DNA of 64,000 nt from Vibrio viridaestus (GCF_003856525.1 NZ_RJVQ01000001.1:744001-808000); one strand, 5' to 3'; counted from the stretch's first letter, positions 1 to 9,843 are shown. Program-made: numbers and translations. The notes: generated by a model from the sequence alone, not told the origin.

Positions 1-1
1 A

Positions 2-1330
2 AAATTCACCCAAACCCGACTTGAGTATTTACGTCGTCACGCGAAGACTGCGACTGGTTTAAGCAACCATAGTCAACTTCAGGCTGGGGTCATGTTTACC
101 ATGAGCGAACATCTGGACACAGAAATGAATCGTGAATGGCTTTTGGTCTCGATGGATCATCAGGGGACTCAGCCTCAAGCGCTAGAAGAGGCGGGAGGCC
201 ATGGTGAAACGACCTATGCAAACCAATTTACCGTTATTCCTTCTGATACCGTTTGGCAAGCTGAGCCTCAGCCTAAGCCTCAGGTAGACGGTCCATGTAT
301 CGCCACGGTGGTGGGACCTAAAGGGGAAGAAATTTACTGTGATGAATACGGACGAGTGAAGTTGCTCTTTCCTTGGGATCGCTACAGTAATGGTGATGAA
401 CTGAGTTCGTGCTGGGTTCGAGTTTCTCACGATTGGGCTGGCGCGGAGTATGGTATTGTCGCGATTCCACGTATCGGACACGAAGTCATTGTTTCTTTCT
501 TAAATGGCGATCCGGATCAGCCAATAGTGACAGGCAGAACTTACCATGCAAACAATACTCCGCCTTACACGTTGCCCGACAACAAAACCAAAACGGTTTT
601 ACGAACAGAGTCACATCAAGGCAGTGGTTACAACGAACTGAGTTTTGAAGATCAGTCTGGCAGTGAAAAAATTTCGATTCACGGGCAGAAGGATTTAGAT
701 GTACTTATTGAAAACGATCACATCAATGATATCAAACATGATCATCATCTCACCGTTGAGAATGAACACTTTACTCATGTTAAAGCTAACGATCATTTGA
801 CAGTTAATGGTGAGCAACGCATTAAGGTCACTAAAAATTTCAGTCAGGACATCGGTGGTTCGCTACAGCAGAAAGTGAGTTCTTTAACGGCAGTTCAGGC
901 AGGCAATGCGATTTCCCTAAAAAGTGGCGCAAAAATTGTGGTTGAGGGCGGTGCAGAATTAACGCTAAAAGTTGGGGGTAGTTTCGTACACCTTGGCGGT
1001 TCCGGTGTCAGTTTAGTTGGTCCTTCGATCAACCTTAACTTTGGTGGCAGCGCTGGCAGCGGAGCCTCTTATGGCGGCAGTTCCCCTACGAAACCTAAGG
1101 TGCTGGCTGCATTAGAAAATCCGGATGAGATTGAAGATTTGGCTTCGGAGGCTTCTCTGGTTGCACTAGCAACACAAGTTAAAAATGGCATTATCGAGCC
1201 TGTGTACGAGGTAATAACTGAAGTGCTACCAGCGTTGGCTAAGTTGGATGTTGCAGCCAAAGAAGTTTGCCAAAAACAAGGTGATGGAAGTTGTGGTAAG
1301 TCGGATTGTGAGTGTTTGAACAATGCGTAG
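2..1330 (+). CDS. vgrG: Type VI secretion spike protein VgrG, 3' part (5' end outside window)
   Basis: The frame is open from base 2, so this is the C-terminal ~442 residues of a longer gene. VgrG trimers form the puncturing tip of the type VI secretion needle. Visible parts are the gp5-like OB region ([11 protein letters not shown], then [12 protein letters not shown] and [20 protein letters not shown], the usual VgrG signature) followed by repeated short strands of the beta-helix ([21 protein letters not shown]) and a Gly/Ser-rich stretch. After that comes a non-canonical tail of about 80 residues, partly helical, ending in four cysteines within 17 residues (VC...SC...DC-EC). No enzymatic C-terminal domain is recognisable. 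It overlaps the DUF4123 gene by 8 bases, so cargo loading through that adaptor is likely. Identity as VgrG is secure; the tail's role is unknown. Confidence 0.95.
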   Translation, partial: KFTQTRLEYLRRHAKTATGLSNHSQLQAGVMFTMSEHLDTEMNREWLLVSMDHQGTQPQALEEAGGHGETTYANQFTVIPSDTVWQAEPQPKPQVDGPCIATVVGPKGEEIYCDEYGRVKLLFPWDRYSNGDELSSCWVRVSHDWAGAEYGIVAIPRIGHEVIVSFLNGDPDQPIVTGRTYHANNTPPYTLPDNKTKTVLRTESHQGSGYNELSFEDQSGSEKISIHGQKDLDVLIENDHINDIKHDHHLTVENEHFTHVKANDHLTVNGEQRIKVTKNFSQDIGGSLQQKVSSLTAVQAGNAISLKSGAKIVVEGGAELTLKVGGSFVHLGGSGVSLVGPSINLNFGGSAGSGASYGGSSPTKPKVLAALENPDEIEDLASEASLVALATQVKNGIIEPVYEVITEVLPALAKLDVAAKEVCQKQGDGSCGKSDCECLNNA

Positions 1331-1856
1331 TGATGTAATTAAGCAGTATTATCTCGTGCTAGACAGAATACGAGCAGAAGACGCACCAAAAGTTTGCGCA
1401 CAGGCTGGAATAGAATATCAGGCTCTTTATCTCGGAACCGCCTGGCAGCCCCAAATGGACAATAGTCCAATATGGATAAAAATTTCGCCCGAAGATGCCG
1501 TATGGAAAAAGTGGAGTAACGATCCCTTGTGGGCTAGTAGTGGTATCTTATTTGAATTTGATGAAACTGCTGATGAGCAGAATATATTGGCAAGCTTGAA
1601 AAATAATATTACGGTTTTTTCTGATGACCATCGCCTATTATTCTTTCGCTTTTATTCTCCAAGAGTACTTTCAATGGTATTACCTAATTTCAATGAAGGG
1701 AACATTGCTTCTCTTTGCGGCGTTGCAAACCGTATTTCCATTTCCCCATTATTAACCCAGCTCTATGGTTTTGAGCATATAGAAAATCCGTCTGATGAAA
1801 AGAAAGTGAATCAATTAATAATTACTACAGAGTTGGCTGAGGAGTTGTTGTCGTGA
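1323..1856 (+). CDS. DUF4123-type T6SS effector adaptor
   Basis: A 177-residue acidic protein with the position and shape of DUF4123 (VasW/Tap/TEC) adaptors, which bind a specific effector and load it on the neighbouring VgrG. Seen directly: an N-terminal [14 protein letters not shown] segment, a central stretch with [18 protein letters not shown], a [10 protein letters not shown] strand and [17 protein letters not shown], all typical of the family. The start overlaps the end of vgrG by 8 bases and the stop overlaps the GTG of the LysM gene by 4 bases (GTGA), so the three genes are translationally coupled. By analogy with V. cholerae vgrG2-vasW-vasX, its client should be the next gene product. 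The family call is from remembered motifs, not a profile search. Confidence 0.85.
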   Translation: MRSDVIKQYYLVLDRIRAEDAPKVCAQAGIEYQALYLGTAWQPQMDNSPIWIKISPEDAVWKKWSNDPLWASSGILFEFDETADEQNILASLKNNITVFSDDHRLLFFRFYSPRVLSMVLPNFNEGNIASLCGVANRISISPLLTQLYGFEHIENPSDEKKVNQLIITTELAEELLS

Positions 1857-4800
1857 GTAAAGTTCATATTATAAAAAAGGGTGAAACACTCTCCGAATTA
1901 GCTCTCTTGTATAATACTGATACGGCTACATTGAAGGCACTAAATTCGCAACAAATTAAAGATATCGATCTCATCTATGCAGGTAATACATTATCTTTGC
2001 CTGATAAAAGTGATATTGCTTGCTGGGATGCTGCAGACAAAAATCCAGATAATAACTTATCAGCTAATAATTTATTTTCAAAAACATGTAGCATAAACAC
2101 ATTTGTGGATGTGCTGTACGTTCCTTCAATGCTAGGTGAAGAAGGAAAGTCAAAGCAACAGTTTCTATTTTTAACTGAAGAAGCGAAACAGGCAGTAGAA
2201 GATGAAAACACTTTATGTTCATCCGCGGTAAACCAGAAAGATAAAACCGATCGCGTAAAGGCGTTGGGTGAGCTGGGGTTAATGGATGCCTTTAACAGCT
2301 TTGCTCATGAAGCTTTTCTTTCTTCAGAGGACAAAAAATACTATCTGGATGCGATGGTAATGCGAGCTAGTCTTCTTAAACAAATGGGTACTCGCGATTC
2401 GCAGGTTTATTTACCAGAAGATTATAAAGAAATAGGTGTTGATGGAGCTAGAGAGGATGCCCAAAAACTAAAAGAGAAGTACGAGCGACAGTTGGAGAAC
2501 CTAAAAAAATATTACTGTGATATCTATGGGGACGACTTCTTACAACAAAAAGCGTGGGCTGATTATTATGAGCAAGCGAAAGAGAATTTCTCAGCGCGTT
2601 ACACCCGATCTTTAAAGTTATTACAAAAGGATGTTTGCCAGGGTATCGAGCGTAAGATCGAGCATTATGAGAGTATGGCTAAACAGGAAGCGAAACAGAC
2701 TAAGCTTCCTCAAGGGGAATTAACCTATCATTTTACTGATTGTGGATATTACTCATCCAACACGAGTTCTGCGACCTATGATCTGATTAAGACATTACTT
2801 GAGAGACGTTCGAAAGCAAGCTTGCATATCCTATACGATATCAAATCAGAAGACTTTAGTCAGGATATCGTGGATTTAGATCGTGTTGATGAGTTCTATT
2901 CACTGTGGAAACAGAATAATACGAAAATTAATGATTGCTTATCTCAACGTGATCTAACTGCTATTCGGATTCTAAGAAAGGGATTCGATTATAAGCAGCT
3001 TGTGAGAGATTTGACTCAAAATGGAATTAACTATTCTCACCCAATGGCAGCAATTGTTGGGTTAAACTTATTGTCTGTCGCTGTTAAGGAACAGTGCTTG
3101 TCAGAAAATGAACTACTTGGTGGGAAAGACGATGTCAATAAAGTTAGAGAGATATTTGAAGAACAGGACCCTGATCTTCGTCGAATAAAAACTTGTTTAT
3201 CAAGTATTAATATAAATACTCTAGGTTTTTATCCAGCTTATGTATTACAACTCCTAATCCTCAAAGATGTGGCCGCCCGAGTAAAGGACTTTGCTGATCT
3301 CGTTGGTGTAAAGAATGAAGACTATATAAAGTTAGTTAAGAGTATTCTTCCTTATGCGCAGCAATGCGCAGAGAGAGTGAGTTCATTACGTAGTACTGCG
3401 GAAAGTAATAAATCAAGCCCGAGTCTTTTTTATAAATTAGATGGTGCTAAATTTGAAGGCCAAGAAATTAGTTCAATGCCCGTTCAGTTAGTCTGGGATG
3501 AGACAAACTATAGACCGGAAGATTTAAGCGATCATCTTTTTGCTTCAAGTGGTGAAAATAGCTGCCACATCGTTGAATGCTCATTAGCGAGTCAATATAA
3601 GGAACATAAAACGTTATACCTACGTTCTAACTGTGCCATTTTGAGCTCCGATTCGACAATACACAAGAACCATGTAAAGAGTTATGCAGTGTCGTCGACT
3701 GGATCATCTATCAGTACTAATGAAAGTATTACCTACCAATTAGGGAAAAAATGGAGTGAAAGTGGCAGTGTTGAATGGAAAGATGAGGGGCCATTAGCTG
3801 ATGTTGATGATGTTGCATGTTTTCCTTGGATAAAAGAGAAGTCAAATATTCTTGGCGTCCCGGGTACATACGACTGGAGTGCTTCGGCGCAGTTTATGCG
3901 ATTTGTGAACTCAGCAAACGCATCGTTGTCAGCTGATATTGAATCAGTAGAAACAAAAGCATCATCGTCAGCCAACAGTAAATCAGTATCAGCAAGTAGT
4001 GACTTTGGAATGAAATTAATTTTGGCGTCTGGGAAAAGTACAATAAATGCAAGGTTTCCTGCCGAAGACGCAAAAGAAATACTGTTACCTTATATAAGTC
4101 GCTCTGGTGGTTCTAAGACAAAAGAACGAAATATCGGGTCTTTTATCATGGAAATTGTAGGAACGGTTTACGGTGCTATTGCTGCCAGTATGACGTTGTC
4201 CAATAAGCTTCAAGTTGGAAATAAACCTAATGGGCAGTTCGGAATTCGGGGAGTTACATCGACAACAACGAATTATGCAGAAGCGAACTTTAGCGGCGCG
4301 GCTTTTGCCGGCCTTAAAGTAGGGGGATCAATCGATTGTAAGTTTAAATGGAAGCCAACGGAATCGGATGCAAAAAGTTTAAATATTAAACAGGAATTCA
4401 AAGATTTATTTAAGATCGGCGGTGGCGTCGAAGCGCAAGCCGGTATTGGCGGTAAATGCACATTCAGTTTGACGTATCAAAAAGGGCGTTTCTTAGTGGT
4501 TCTAGATGCGGGGCTGACCAGTGGATTAGGGTGCGAGGGAAAAGTAGCAGCTGAGATCAACCCGGAGAATATTGATGATTTGTTTACAGTGCTTATTAAC
4601 TTGATGACTCACAGTGATTTTAAGCGTTTTGCATTTATCGATGAAGAAGGTGATGAAGATGAAACGTTTAAAAAGTTTAACGACATGATAACCGTCGCTG
4701 TTATGTTCGGTTTATCGTTTGGAGAGCTTGCATTAATACCATTTAAAGTTGTTGATGAGATGCAAAAGCGAGCACGAGAAGAGCGAAATGCGCCATTTGT

Positions 4801-5443
4801 TGCTAATTTCTTATTAGACAAAGAGAATATTAAGAAAAATGAAGCATGGATTAAAAATATGCCTGCAGAAACGTTATCTAAGCTTCTGACTTTATTGGTT
4901 ACTTATCATGTTATTCCTGGTGAAGAACATTTATTTGGATTAATCGGTGCAGATACCCCTAATCGAGATGCAATTGCCGAACATAATGCAAAACAGATTA
5001 AGGCTATTTTAAAAATTTTTGAGTGGTTAGGCGCGAAGGGAATGCCAAGCAATGTACAACTTACCCGTTTTGAAAATGCTGTTCAGCGAATGGGTTTGAA
5101 TGATCCTACTCAGCTTGATAATGGGAAAAAATGGGAATTCTACGCAGAGAACTTACTTAAAATAAAAGCTTTTTTTGATGCTTGTTTAATGAATAAATAT
5201 AACTTGGTTTTAGATGATGATTTTGGTGGTGAAACGTATAATCAGTATATTAAAAACTCTCATCGTTTTTTTGTAAATTATATTCACTCCTTGACGATTC
5301 GTAATGGATTATATCAAAAGGGTGCTTCTAAAACTCATCATGGGGCTCAAGTTAGTTTTCCTCAATATGTGGTTTTAGATAACCGTAAAAATATCGAACA
5401 ACAAGGGTATAAACAATTTAACTGGGAGAACTTAGTAGAATGA
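1853..5443 (+). CDS. LysM-domain large protein, candidate T6SS effector
   Basis: 1196 residues starting at GTG inside the GTGA overlap with the adaptor gene. Residues 3-51 form a LysM domain (VHIIKKGETLSELALLYNTD, then GNTLSLP), a peptidoglycan-binding fold. Residues ~190-290 are charged and probably coiled-coil. Two hydrophobic stretches are seen near residues 761-782 (MEIVGTVYGAIAASMTL) and 944-966 (ITVAVMFGLSFGELALIPF), flanking a Gly-rich beta-like part (~800-905, GGGVEAQAGIGGKC). There is no signal peptide. I recognise no catalytic motif and no MIX motif. Position after VgrG and DUF4123 and before a secreted Sel1 protein is the vasX-tsiV2 arrangement, so a membrane-acting or cell-wall-targeted effector is inferred. 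Base composition is A/T-rich relative to the rest of the window. The exact toxic activity is unknown. Confidence 0.7.
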   Translation: MSKVHIIKKGETLSELALLYNTDTATLKALNSQQIKDIDLIYAGNTLSLPDKSDIACWDAADKNPDNNLSANNLFSKTCSINTFVDVLYVPSMLGEEGKSKQQFLFLTEEAKQAVEDENTLCSSAVNQKDKTDRVKALGELGLMDAFNSFAHEAFLSSEDKKYYLDAMVMRASLLKQMGTRDSQVYLPEDYKEIGVDGAREDAQKLKEKYERQLENLKKYYCDIYGDDFLQQKAWADYYEQAKENFSARYTRSLKLLQKDVCQGIERKIEHYESMAKQEAKQTKLPQGELTYHFTDCGYYSSNTSSATYDLIKTLLERRSKASLHILYDIKSEDFSQDIVDLDRVDEFYSLWKQNNTKINDCLSQRDLTAIRILRKGFDYKQLVRDLTQNGINYSHPMAAIVGLNLLSVAVKEQCLSENELLGGKDDVNKVREIFEEQDPDLRRIKTCLSSININTLGFYPAYVLQLLILKDVAARVKDFADLVGVKNEDYIKLVKSILPYAQQCAERVSSLRSTAESNKSSPSLFYKLDGAKFEGQEISSMPVQLVWDETNYRPEDLSDHLFASSGENSCHIVECSLASQYKEHKTLYLRSNCAILSSDSTIHKNHVKSYAVSSTGSSISTNESITYQLGKKWSESGSVEWKDEGPLADVDDVACFPWIKEKSNILGVPGTYDWSASAQFMRFVNSANASLSADIESVETKASSSANSKSVSASSDFGMKLILASGKSTINARFPAEDAKEILLPYISRSGGSKTKERNIGSFIMEIVGTVYGAIAASMTLSNKLQVGNKPNGQFGIRGVTSTTTNYAEANFSGAAFAGLKVGGSIDCKFKWKPTESDAKSLNIKQEFKDLFKIGGGVEAQAGIGGKCTFSLTYQKGRFLVVLDAGLTSGLGCEGKVAAEINPENIDDLFTVLINLMTHSDFKRFAFIDEEGDEDETFKKFNDMITVAVMFGLSFGELALIPFKVVDEMQKRAREERNAPFVANFLLDKENIKKNEAWIKNMPAETLSKLLTLLVTYHVIPGEEHLFGLIGADTPNRDAIAEHNAKQIKAILKIFEWLGAKGMPSNVQLTRFENAVQRMGLNDPTQLDNGKKWEFYAENLLKIKAFFDACLMNKYNLVLDDDFGGETYNQYIKNSHRFFVNYIHSLTIRNGLYQKGASKTHHGAQVSFPQYVVLDNRKNIEQQGYKQFNWENLVE

Positions 5444-6459
5444 TAAAGATTATAAGTTTTTGTTTTACTTTTTTGTTTTTTTTAAGCGCAGAAATTTCAG
5501 CAGCTACTATTGAAGATGGTATTATTCAATTTAATCAAAGAAATTATCAACAAGCGAAAACGATATTTAAGTCTTTAGCGGAACAGGGTAATAGTAGAGC
5601 AACTTTTTGGCTGGGTATTGCTCAGTTTAAAACAGGTAAACAGTTTGATGCGGGGGGTACTTTACTCAAAGCTGCAGAGGAGGGGAATCCCTGGGCTATG
5701 CGTTTGATGGTTCCTAGTCAAAATGGATACTGTGATTATTTAGGTTGGGATTGTGATGAAGCTTGGATGGATAAAGCCATTAGTAGTTGGGAAAAACTAG
5801 CAGAAAAAGGTGATGGGAAAGCGATTTATGCCCTATTGCGCTATAGGAAAAAATCTTGGTGGAGTAATATTTCTTTATTATCAGATGACGAAAAAAATCG
5901 CTTTAAATTGATTAAAAAAGCTGTTTATGCTGGCGGATTTAAAGCTGCTAGTTACAATCAATTCCGCGGAATGCATAATATTGAAGAGCAATTAGAGCTA
6001 TTGCAGTATGAAATCGATAAAGGATACGCTCCTGCAATGGTAGACTTATACCTTATTGCTAAAGAAAATAATTTTGAGGTGAATGCTTCTGAATCATTAT
6101 TGATGCGAGCGTTAAAACTAGGTTATAGTGGTGGCGCTTTTTCTTTATACTATTCTGCTAACGATAAATTGCCAGAAATAAGTACGGTAGATGATGTAGT
6201 AAATATTAGTGATAAAGATAAACTCTTATTTAAAGATGCTTATTTTTATGCTCTAATTGCTAAGTACTTTGGAAAAGAACATGCTGAAATGACTATTAAA
6301 TACTGGGTTTCAAAAAAAAATGGTGATAGTGTTTATCTAAATGTTCTTAGTAATAAGGAAATGAATAATATCTCTAAGAAAGTTGAACGGTTTCTAAGCG
6401 TTATTAAAATAAATGATTTTAATGATGATTCAACCGTTGGTGGGTATGTCGCAAATTAA
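5440..6459 (+). CDS. Secreted Sel1-repeat protein, candidate effector immunity
   Basis: 339 residues with a signal peptide (hydrophobic residues 3-17, cleavage probably after SAEISA, residue ~21). Residues ~25-100 contain Sel1/TPR-like helical repeats (YQQAKTIFKSLAEQGNSRATFWLGIAQFKTG). The ATG overlaps the stop of the LysM gene (ATGA), so it is co-translated. Immunity proteins are normally the gene directly after the effector, and several are periplasmic repeat proteins; immunity is therefore a reasonable inference, not shown by sequence. The gene is very A/T-rich: two 60-base lines I counted by hand (5461 and 5881) contain 18 and 19 G+C, against 32 in a line of the AGCS gene at 30001, which suggests transfer with the upstream island. 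Confidence 0.65.
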   Translation: MIKIISFCFTFLFFLSAEISAATIEDGIIQFNQRNYQQAKTIFKSLAEQGNSRATFWLGIAQFKTGKQFDAGGTLLKAAEEGNPWAMRLMVPSQNGYCDYLGWDCDEAWMDKAISSWEKLAEKGDGKAIYALLRYRKKSWWSNISLLSDDEKNRFKLIKKAVYAGGFKAASYNQFRGMHNIEEQLELLQYEIDKGYAPAMVDLYLIAKENNFEVNASESLLMRALKLGYSGGAFSLYYSANDKLPEISTVDDVVNISDKDKLLFKDAYFYALIAKYFGKEHAEMTIKYWVSKKNGDSVYLNVLSNKEMNNISKKVERFLSVIKINDFNDDSTVGGYVAN

Positions 6460-6523
6460 TATCAATTTTAGTATTTGTTTTTTATTCATCACATTACTTA
6501 TTCTCTCCCACCAAAAACTCTCG

Positions 6524-6548
6524 AGACGCCTCAAAATAGGGGGCGTCT
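6524..6548 (+). terminator. Hairpin after the T6SS module, probable terminator
   Basis: Inverted repeat AGACGCC ... GGCGTCT with an 11-base loop, 65 bases past the stop of the Sel1 gene. The following T tract is weak, so termination is likely but not certain. Confidence 0.5.
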
Positions 6549-6846
6549 AGATAACTTTAAAATGGAACTTTGAGTTGAAATTGGACTTAAATTCTTACGG
6601 TAAGATTGATGCATTGATGTTCATTCGATAAAGCTTTCTTGTCGGAGGTTGATTAAGAGATATGAACTTCAAACTTCCGGTTCAATTTCTATTTGGCATT
6701 AGCTCAATGATTGGTTGAACCAACCCATAGAGTTTTATACATTCCTGCTGTCCCAATGAAAGATGTTCGAGGATATCCGGTAATAGTCATGCTTTTCAGT
6801 GAAAGGCATGTTGAGTCAGGTATAACGAATTTTGTGGTTGGAAGGT

Positions 6847-6887
6847 GAGTGCTCCGATTAAGCTAATTCAGCTTTATCGGGGCACTC
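6847..6887 (-). terminator. Long hairpin downstream of the PRPP-synthetase-like gene
   Basis: Stem GAGTGCTCCGA / TCGGGGCACTC (one G-U pair) extended inward by a second short stem around AATT. It lies 26 bases beyond the stop of the leftward gene, as expected for a terminator, but lacks a clear T run on either strand. Confidence 0.45.
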
Positions 6888-6913
6888 TCAATACTCATGT
6901 CCATTAACAGACT

Positions 6914-8134
6914 TTAATGGCGGCTTTTCTTCAGGTCTTGCAGTTCTTCACTTGACCAAATTTTGCGTCTAAAGCGTGGGTTTTTAGACGACATATCGAT
7001 CTTGTAAGGGTTTGATTCTTTGGTTTGCGGTAAATCCAAAATGTTGCAAAGCTCTTGTGTTAGCCATTTCTCCACTTTTAGCACGACCATTTTCTTACGC
7101 AGACGACCTTGTTCGTCACGGTTCAAAATGGTTGGTAACGTGTTCAGTGTTAAAATCTCTCCTAATGCAGGATGGGCCATACGATCACGGCCTTCATTGC
7201 TGGCATAGAAGTGCGACACCGCAAACACCATGCGCTCAGGATTGATTTGCTGTAAGAATTTGCACGATTTAATGATAGTAGAGCCGGTGCGAACCATGTC
7301 ATCAAACAGTACGATGCTGGCGTTATCCAAACCTTCAAACGTATGTTCACTTTCTTTATGAAGCGTGATTTCAACTTTACGCTCAGCGGTACGCTCTTTG
7401 TCCAACATGATGAACTTAGCTTTGTTTAAACCCAGTGTTTTGTACATTTGTTTCACGAAGTCACGCGCACCTTTGTCTGGTGCACACAGTACAAGGCCTT
7501 CTCCGTCATCTCCATAGTTGAGGATATCGGAATTTAGTAAGTAATGTGCGTATATTTCGTAAGGAATCAGGTTGTGGAAGTGGCCTTCAAAGACTTCGGT
7601 GAAGATCTTCTGCACAGAGTCTGAGTGGTTATGGATTGTTATGACAGTGTCTACGCCCGACAGCTTCAACATTTGCGCGTAAAGCTTAGCGGTAAACGGT
7701 TGACCATCAAATTTCTTGATATCTTTGACGTCACGTTCAAAGCTGGTTGCACCTAATTCTTTGTGCGCGCCACGATCCTGTGCGCTGTAAAATAAATCGG
7801 GTTCAACCAATACAACGCGATCTGCGCCATTCTCTTTTGCAGCACGAGCAATAATGAAGTTAGTCATGGCCAATTCTTGACGGCTTTGAATACGGCTCGT
7901 CGTACTGACGATTATCACCGCTTTACCTTTGAGCTTACGGCCAATGTTTTCGAAATCAGTTTCGTCCGAGATGAAGCGTGGGCAAAACTCAGAGTTCATA
8001 AATTGCTTCATGCTAATGATATCAGCAATGTCTTCATGCTGGCCCATGGCATAAGCGATATCAATAGCAAACGGATTATCAGAAGAGTTACTAACAACGA
8101 CGACGTTGGGTGACTGACTGGTCGACAAAGTCAT
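6914..8134 (-). CDS. Ribose-phosphate diphosphokinase-like phosphoribosyltransferase (PRPP synthetase paralog)
   Basis: 406 residues, about 90 longer than the housekeeping Prs (~315). Visible Prs-like features: an N-terminal half with KLKGKAVIIVSTTSRIQSRQELAMTNF, a middle ADRVVLVEPDLFYSAQDR stretch with TAKLYAQMLKLSGVDTVITIHNHS (the DLH-type motif of Prs is HNHS here), and a PRPP-binding loop IVLFDDMVRTGSTI near residues 275-288. The C-terminal ~60 residues are an extra basic tail. Prs makes PRPP from ribose-5-phosphate and ATP; whether this paralog does so is not certain. It stands alone and is leftward. The start ATG is followed by a plausible N-terminus; a GAGG/AAGGA-like site (GTAAGGACC) is upstream. 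No nadV-type partner lies next to it. Confidence 0.75.
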   Translation of the reverse strand: MTLSTSQSPNVVVVSNSSDNPFAIDIAYAMGQHEDIADIISMKQFMNSEFCPRFISDETDFENIGRKLKGKAVIIVSTTSRIQSRQELAMTNFIIARAAKENGADRVVLVEPDLFYSAQDRGAHKELGATSFERDVKDIKKFDGQPFTAKLYAQMLKLSGVDTVITIHNHSDSVQKIFTEVFEGHFHNLIPYEIYAHYLLNSDILNYGDDGEGLVLCAPDKGARDFVKQMYKTLGLNKAKFIMLDKERTAERKVEITLHKESEHTFEGLDNASIVLFDDMVRTGSTIIKSCKFLQQINPERMVFAVSHFYASNEGRDRMAHPALGEILTLNTLPTILNRDEQGRLRKKMVVLKVEKWLTQELCNILDLPQTKESNPYKIDMSSKNPRFRRKIWSSEELQDLKKSRH

Positions 8135-8426
8135 GGATGGTCCTTACGAGGAGAGTGACGTTTGCGAGTATTTTACACTTCTCGTCAAAGAAAATCCTCA
8201 TAGAGTTGCGCCCTAGTTACATCAATAGGTTTAACCAATTGCACTAATAGGTTATCTCAATGTCTTAACACTAGTCCTTAAATTTTATAAGGAATATAGT
8301 GGTATGAGACCTAATCAATATAGAGTTAAAAAGGATTGGGTCGAAACTAGTCAGCGTTGCCAATAACAAAACGATTATAAGGCAACTTTATAAAAATGAT
8401 TAAGACTAACAACTCAAGAGGAGAGA

Positions 8427-9821
8427 ATGATGGCCTATTCAACTACGAACCCATTCACTGGTGAAGTAATTAAAACCTTTCCTAACGCAACAAATGAAGA
8501 AGTAGAACAAGCAATCGCTCAGGCTCATGATGCCTTTCTTGATTGGCGTGATACTGGTTTTGCGCAGCGCGCGACTGTTTTACAAAATGCTGCCAACTTA
8601 TTGCGTGAAAATCAGCGACAATATGCGGAACTGCTGACTCTTGAAATGGGTAAACTGGTCTCCGAGGCAGAAGCGGAAGTTGAGCTTTCAGCACAAATAC
8701 TTGAATACTATGTTAATAACGCAGAAAGTCTATTGGCACCAAGAGTTATGGAATCTCAAGACCCTTCTGTTAAAAAAGCAATGATTGTTGATGAACCGTT
8801 GGGTGTTTTACTGGCCATTGAGCCTTGGAATTTCCCTTTCTATCAGATAGCACGAATACTTGCGCCTCAGCTGTCAGCTGGTAATACGTTGCTTCTTAAA
8901 CACGCATCAAACGTTCCTCAATGTGCAGCGGCATTTGAACAATTGATGTATGACGCAGGTCTGCCGAAAGGGGCGTTTAGAAATCTGTATGCGACTCGTG
9001 ATCAAGTTGAGATGATCATCAATGATAAGCGAGTTCATGGGGTTGCATTGACAGGGTCTGAAGGTGCCGGTGCTATTGTTGCCAGTCAGGCTGGTAAAGC
9101 AATGAAAAAATCTACCCTTGAATTAGGTGGAGCGGACGCATTTGTTGTGCTGAAAGATGCGGAGCTAGAAAAAACGGTTAAGTGGGCGGTGTTTGGTCGT
9201 CACTGGAATGCTGGTCAGGTTTGTGTGTCTTCTAAACGTCTGATTATTGAAGATGCAATATATGATGAATTTGTTGAACGTTATCAGCAAAGCGTAGCAA
9301 AATTGGTTGCTGGTGATCCCATGTCTCCAGATACAACATTGGCTCCTCTTTCCTCACAAGCGGCAGCGGATGAAGTAAAAGAGAAAATCGCAAAAGCGGT
9401 TGAATATGGCGCAACTGCTATGCAAGTCGGTCCCGAGGTTCCAAAACAAGGTGCTTTTGTGCAACCAACGATTCTTACTGGGTTAACACCCGATAATCCC
9501 GCTTATTACTGGGAGTTCTTTGGTCCTGTTTCGATGATATTCCGTGCGAAAGATGAAGATGATGCGGTTAGAATCGCAAATGACTCACCATTCGGCCTTG
9601 GTGGTTCAGTATTTGGTCAGGATGAAGCGAATGCAGAGCGCGTTGCTCATAGGATTTCTACCGGTATGGTATTTGTTAACCATCCGACAGCTGTTAAAGC
9701 TGACTTACCGTTCGGTGGTATAAAACACTCGGGTTACGGCCGAGAACTTATCGATCTGGGTTTGAAAGAATTTGTAAACCACAAATTAGTCGCAGTGACT
9801 GATATTGACGGTAGTTTCTAA
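8427..9821 (+). CDS. NAD(P)-dependent succinate-semialdehyde dehydrogenase
   Basis: A 464-residue aldehyde dehydrogenase resembling the Sad/YneI subgroup in length. It oxidises succinate semialdehyde (or a related short aldehyde) to the acid. Seen: the EPWNFPFYQ nucleotide-binding entrance, LLKHASNVPQ, TGSEGAG in the Rossmann part, the ELGGADAFVVL glutamate motif and the catalytic cysteine at about residue 266 in NAGQVCVSSKR. The C-terminal motif PFGGIKHSGYGRE is intact. Two adjacent ATG codons follow an AGGAG site; the first (8427) is taken. The gene is monocistronic, with a terminator hairpin behind it. The 292 bases upstream hold no gene. Substrate is inferred from family, and the gene could serve GABA or putrescine breakdown. 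Confidence 0.85.
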   Translation: MMAYSTTNPFTGEVIKTFPNATNEEVEQAIAQAHDAFLDWRDTGFAQRATVLQNAANLLRENQRQYAELLTLEMGKLVSEAEAEVELSAQILEYYVNNAESLLAPRVMESQDPSVKKAMIVDEPLGVLLAIEPWNFPFYQIARILAPQLSAGNTLLLKHASNVPQCAAAFEQLMYDAGLPKGAFRNLYATRDQVEMIINDKRVHGVALTGSEGAGAIVASQAGKAMKKSTLELGGADAFVVLKDAELEKTVKWAVFGRHWNAGQVCVSSKRLIIEDAIYDEFVERYQQSVAKLVAGDPMSPDTTLAPLSSQAAADEVKEKIAKAVEYGATAMQVGPEVPKQGAFVQPTILTGLTPDNPAYYWEFFGPVSMIFRAKDEDDAVRIANDSPFGLGGSVFGQDEANAERVAHRISTGMVFVNHPTAVKADLPFGGIKHSGYGRELIDLGLKEFVNHKLVAVTDIDGSF

Positions 9822-9843
9822 TTAGATATTAGAAGGTATATAA

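Larger units (their letters stand above)
6460..6913. other. 454-base gap with two hairpins, no gene
   Basis: Convergent gap between the type VI module and the leftward PRPP-synthetase-like gene. It contains the hairpin at 6524-6548 and a long near-perfect stem at 6847-6887 (GAGTGC-TCCGA ... TCGGG-GCACTC, with an inner TTAAGCT/AGCTTTA part) lying just past the end of the leftward gene. An 18-codon frame at 6662 and a 30-codon frame at 6756 exist but nothing supports them. No mobile-element ends were recognised. Confidence 0.5.

Noticed and set aside
2-6459. A full type VI secretion locus
   Set aside because: No sheath, tube, ClpV, baseplate or membrane-complex genes are present; only an auxiliary vgrG module is visible.
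6662-6718. 18-residue frame after GGAGG in the gap behind the type VI module
   Set aside because: The SD is 13 bases away and the peptide has no distinctive content; no second evidence.
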